This document shows positions 8,101 to 9,883 of a stretch of DNA of 9,883 bases, piece by piece. The stretch spans positions 1-9,883 of the forward strand of contig NZ_BAAARY010000037.1 of NCBI RefSeq assembly GCF_039532605.1, in the 5' to 3' direction. The stretch is from Pilimelia columellifera. GTDB taxonomy: Bacteria > Actinomycetota > Actinomycetes > Mycobacteriales > Micromonosporaceae. The position numbers and the translations under genes are program-made. Position 1 is the first letter of the stretch, and every line of letters begins with the position of its first letter. The notes beneath the pieces were generated by a model that saw only the letters and a list, made by a program, of their open reading frames with translations, did no database searches and was not told the DNA's origin.

Positions 8101-9685
8101 CGGTAGGCTCGGTGAGGCCGAATGAGGCGATGGCGACCTCCGCGCGCGCCTTCATCTTGGTGAGGTCGCCCTCGACAACCGCCCGATAGAACTCGATGAC
8201 GCCGCCGAACCGGGCGACGACATCGTCGTCGAAGCTGTCCAAGGCTCCGAGACCCGCTTTGCCATCGATGTCGTCCTCGTCGAGGTCCTTGCCGATGCGT
8301 TCGAGTCGCCCGGTGACGGTGAAGTACGCGCTCGCGTCGAGATCCCCAGTGAGTCTCGCGGCCGTCGCTGCCTGCTCGAACCCACGCCACGCGACCTTCG
8401 AACCGGCGATCGACGCGAGCGAGGAGACGAGTGCCCAGCCATCACCGGTGTCGTCCTCGCGTAGCCAGGCCGGCGGCCGGTGCAGCGCTCGGCTCAGCCA
8501 TGTCGCTGCCGTGTCGCCGCCGCGCCGTATCTCGGCGAGAGCGTCTTTCGCCGCGTCTGCCCGCGCTGGCGAGCGGCGCTGGAGGCGATCCATCCACATC
8601 TGGGCGGCGCCGGGCAGGGCGACCGTGGCAGGATCCCCCTGGTCACCGGGCGGTTCTGGGTGAGGCGTGGGTCTACCGCGCCTGAAGTCGTCGGGGTCCG
8701 CGAACAGCAGGATGTCACGTAGCAAACGAGCGGCGTTGCCCGCAGCGTGCGGTTGTATGTCGTCATTCCCTGCTTTGGCTTTGTCGCCGATGAAGTCGGA
8801 GATGCCGCGCACGGCGAGGACGGGAAGATCGTGGATATCGGCCCCGGCGGCCAGACCGAAAGACTCCATATCCAGTGCGGCTGCGTCCTGAAACCGGGAA
8901 CGAATTTCTTGCATGACGGGTCCGTCGGGGTCTGTCTGAACGGCCTCGACGGACACGATGGGCGCGGCGTAAGCGTGCGGGTGGTCGGCGTTGTAATGCT
9001 GGCTGCGGGCCGACGAGGTCCATTCGCTGTCCTCGATGCAAGCGTTGACGACACTGACCAGCGGCGCGGGCACGTCGTACGTCTTGTCCCGGCCTAGGAG
9101 CTTCGAGCCGGACTCGGTCGGCACCTGCTTGCCGACGTAAGGATTGTGAATCCTGCTCCCGACCACGACGTCTCCGTGGCGCTGGTCGGCCGGCTTCAGA
9201 CCGGCGGCGGTGCCGACGAACGCGACGAGGTTCGCGTGTAGGTCGCGGGCGGCAAGCCCGACGAGTGCTGCCGACGGCGCGTTGCCCATCCCGGCGCGAG
9301 CCAGGTAGACCGTCCAGTTGATGCTGCCGCTGGACACCTCGCCGCGCACCATCCAGATGCCGCCCTGCCGAACCCGCTCGACGTTCAGGAGGCGGTTGCG
9401 GACTTCGGTGTGCTCCAGCTCGACCGCGGTGATCACGAGTGCTACCCGTTCCTGCGCCGAGCCCTCCATCTCCTTGATCTCGGCGACGTCCTCGGTCGTA
9501 GTCCATCGGATCGCCCGCCCTGCCGTAGCCGACCGGACAAGCTTGCGATTCTGTAGCGCCTTGAGCACCTTGTTCGCGGTGTTAGGCGCGATACCGGCGA
9601 TATCAGCCACTTGCCGACCGCTCAGCGGTGCAGCTGATCGCCGCAGCATCCGGAGGATGTCGAGCTCGAGCGTTGTCAACGTCAT
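5138..9685 (-). CDS. Winged helix, PNP-family nucleosidase, TPR solenoid and PIN-domain protein
   Basis: The product has 1515 residues from the ATG at 9685. Residues 1-60 form a winged helix-turn-helix (LSGRQVADIAGIAPNTANKV, then a wing). Residues about 80-330 look like the purine nucleoside phosphorylase/MTA-SAH nucleosidase fold: ITAVELEH (Glu89 or Glu91), FVGTAAGLK, HGDVVVGSRI, LDMESFG (Met273-Glu274) and VRGISDF (Asp297). The Glu, Met-Glu and Ser-Asp positions match the catalytic set of Pfs-type nucleosidases, so activity is plausible. Residues about 360-1090 are helical TPR-like repeats. Residues about 1160-1300 resemble a PIN nuclease: AVVDTTA (Asp1164), VIVPAPVRDDI, and PVWADDIVIRGLARTMGIPAFGTL (Asp1280, Asp1281). 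About 200 helical residues follow. No P-loop was found. The frame stays open upstream to a TTG at 9832, but that extension enters the IS630 end and carries no domain, so I prefer 9685; no good Shine-Dalgarno precedes it. Inferred role: a conflict or defence effector that hydrolyses a nucleoside or NAD-like ligand and cleaves RNA. The family is not one I can name. Confidence 0.9.
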   Translation of the reverse strand: MTLTTLELDILRMLRRSAAPLSGRQVADIAGIAPNTANKVLKALQNRKLVRSATAGRAIRWTTTEDVAEIKEMEGSAQERVALVITAVELEHTEVRNRLLNVERVRQGGIWMVRGEVSSGSINWTVYLARAGMGNAPSAALVGLAARDLHANLVAFVGTAAGLKPADQRHGDVVVGSRIHNPYVGKQVPTESGSKLLGRDKTYDVPAPLVSVVNACIEDSEWTSSARSQHYNADHPHAYAAPIVSVEAVQTDPDGPVMQEIRSRFQDAAALDMESFGLAAGADIHDLPVLAVRGISDFIGDKAKAGNDDIQPHAAGNAARLLRDILLFADPDDFRRGRPTPHPEPPGDQGDPATVALPGAAQMWMDRLQRRSPARADAAKDALAEIRRGGDTAATWLSRALHRPPAWLREDDTGDGWALVSSLASIAGSKVAWRGFEQAATAARLTGDLDASAYFTVTGRLERIGKDLDEDDIDGKAGLGALDSFDDDVVARFGGVIEFYRAVVEGDLTKMKARAEVAIASFGLTEPTGVLRAPEEPVPHVDLDPALRDVTVTTMLRQLAQMMLAPGAADQLGVQSGLAVRRLRGNPVTRDLADDGLRLAQWAVALRPNSEGAQLTQAQTMLGVLVSMSGRTSADVEDEISKRARAVEVDALEVRDVLREWDGASASALAVAARARSIQGDFAGAMRLLLPAPDGLASQREAKHPEVVRLGAFTARATGNDELALALAAKNPDRAEGELMRAAVLGGRPQMASEAKEALFAALELSAGNHHSDFQALMALSRKFNSLKENEQATVIRHIDSLGQLDYDLAEVMRARVLLSQGDPEAALRHVRGLERNELALDAHADALVASGRAEEAARLVFDEGTGRGDIPLATEALEIAMNNGLTATAREFALTLLSRDDGKPVRLKALRALQQISRSENKWHDVTIRTEQVIQEYGADSLPVPEAEYWRLAEALYFVEKFEKALTVLLCAPAVSFNEREKAQLFLAILHRAIDERRSRNRTATEPAGADLGDPKLYTMFMRAAADWADDEQIAAAAMSVVLMGPGSTLTEIQIAELRDYIEKYFERHGVNASVTQINVAEDNLDPLIEFLRSGDARQQALQELTSEVRAGRFPLAALTDVAGRTCTESLIRRDLGYVMAVDDDHRGEQAAREALGSRAVVDTTAIVVAPWTGRPFKKLAAHLDSVIVPAPVRDDIARARRSLALKSTATLGWDTHQQRPVISETTPEEAQAHADAAEQVWADVQGLQVAPIADANRRDRWLSAITVAQELGVPVWADDIVIRGLARTMGIPAFGTLDLIRVIADESGIAAAVASLRENRVVDMAIDEPWYSLASKADWNVDSALALAISRPAAWRDIPESFNEFRSLIRRRPHDMDAQRTAIWAHRAADGLAAATVPSARPKVVTSLLAWVTFFADPFFTAVRDGAAVAAGADLPEEAGRLTELIINAAEDLRDRHYPAADALELLVEILCGGLLDSVGPEATSRIVAALVERLNNEIGSRLFAAYIQSVGR

Positions 9686-9714
9686 TCTGCAAGTTTGACA
9701 TTCCGCGCACGCCA

Positions 9715-9740
9715 TGTGCAAGTCGGAGTAGTTTTGCACA
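9715..9740. promoter_or_regulatory. Palindromic operator candidate upstream of the wHTH-PNP gene
   Basis: A perfect 7-bp inverted repeat, TGTGCAA (9715-9721) and TTGCACA (9734-9740), is separated by 12 bp. It ends 29 bp before the preferred ATG of the gene on the minus strand. A further half-site-like TGCAAGT lies at 9688-9694, repeating TGCAAGT at 9717-9723. The encoded protein begins with a winged helix, so autoregulation through this site is a reasonable inference. No clear -10 box was found. Confidence 0.5.
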
Positions 9741-9788
9741 CGCGCTGCGCGGCCTGGGTGGTGCTTGTGAGCTCGGCAGATCGACCTA

Positions 9789-9883
9789 GTGTCGCGTGTC
9801 TGAAGTGATTTGACGAGTTGGGTGCGAGACAATGCGGCATGTCTGTTGCTGCGGCGGCGTTGGTCCTGTGTCCCGGTGATGGC
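9789..9883 (+). mobile_element. Left end of a probable IS630-family insertion sequence (cut by window edge)
   Basis: The assignment rests mainly on the partial protein starting at 9839, which looks like an IS630-family transposase N-terminus. IS630/Tc1-like elements insert at TA, and a TA at 9787-9788 lies 50 bp before that start, a normal distance for the element's left end. The boundary at 9789 is therefore a guess. The right end and inverted repeat partner lie outside the window. Confidence 0.45.
9839..9883 (+). CDS. IS630-family transposase, N-terminal 15 residues (3'-truncated by window edge)
   Basis: The frame from the ATG at 9839 reads MSVAAAALVLCPGDG and is still open at the last base. 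Actinobacterial IS630-family transposases very often start with M-S/V-x-A-x-A-L-V-L followed by an acidic or glycine turn and then the first DNA-binding helix, and this matches that pattern from memory. An ATG at 9832 in another frame stops within 16 codons and is unlikely. Only 15 residues are visible, so no catalytic residue can be checked. Confidence 0.5.
   Translation, partial: MSVAAAALVLCPGDG

Noticed and set aside
1..9883. CRISPR array, tRNA or rRNA genes
   Set aside because: No regularly spaced identical repeats with unique spacers and no tRNA cloverleaf or rRNA-like stretch were seen by eye. The only regular periodicity is the coding TPR units.

Overview
The window is GC-rich DNA from an actinomycete-type bacterium. 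Codons mostly end in G or C, GTG and TTG starts are plausible, and the insertion-sequence remnants resemble those common in Mycobacteriales and Streptomyces relatives. I cannot name the genus from sequence alone. The region looks like an accessory island: two very large multidomain genes lie between two insertion sequences, and no housekeeping gene is visible.

Layout from left to right. Positions 1-519 hold the 3' end of an unrecognised plus-strand gene that begins outside the window. Positions 545-1275 are a decayed, internally deleted IS3-family element. Both terminal inverted repeats survive, and the transposase pieces read on the minus strand with several frameshifts. Positions 1256-4699 (minus) encode a 1147-residue STAND-type protein: an N-terminal Mrr-like restriction-endonuclease fold, an NB-ARC NTPase, and a long run of 42-residue TPRs. 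Its last codons and stop come from the IS3 end. Positions 4700-5137 are a 438-bp gap with no convincing gene. Positions 5138-9685 (minus) encode a 1515-residue protein with a winged helix, a purine-nucleoside-phosphorylase/MTA-SAH-nucleosidase-type domain, a long TPR-like solenoid, a PIN-type nuclease domain and a helical tail. A 26-bp palindrome (arms TGTGCAA/TTGCACA) lies 29 bp upstream of its start. At the right edge, 9789-9883 looks like the beginning of an IS630-family insertion sequence pointing right.

How the genes may work together. Both large proteins join putative nucleic-acid or nucleotide-attacking domains to helical-repeat sensor regions, and both are transcribed leftward in series. 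Conflict and anti-phage proteins such as Avs and other NB-ARC/NACHT STAND systems combine Mrr-like nucleases or PNP domains with TPR sensors. The simplest inference is that this is defence-island cargo. The STAND protein would be an NTP-switched nuclease. The upstream protein would be a self-regulated nucleosidase plus PIN RNase with no visible P-loop. Whether they form one system or are two independent defence genes cannot be decided from this sequence.
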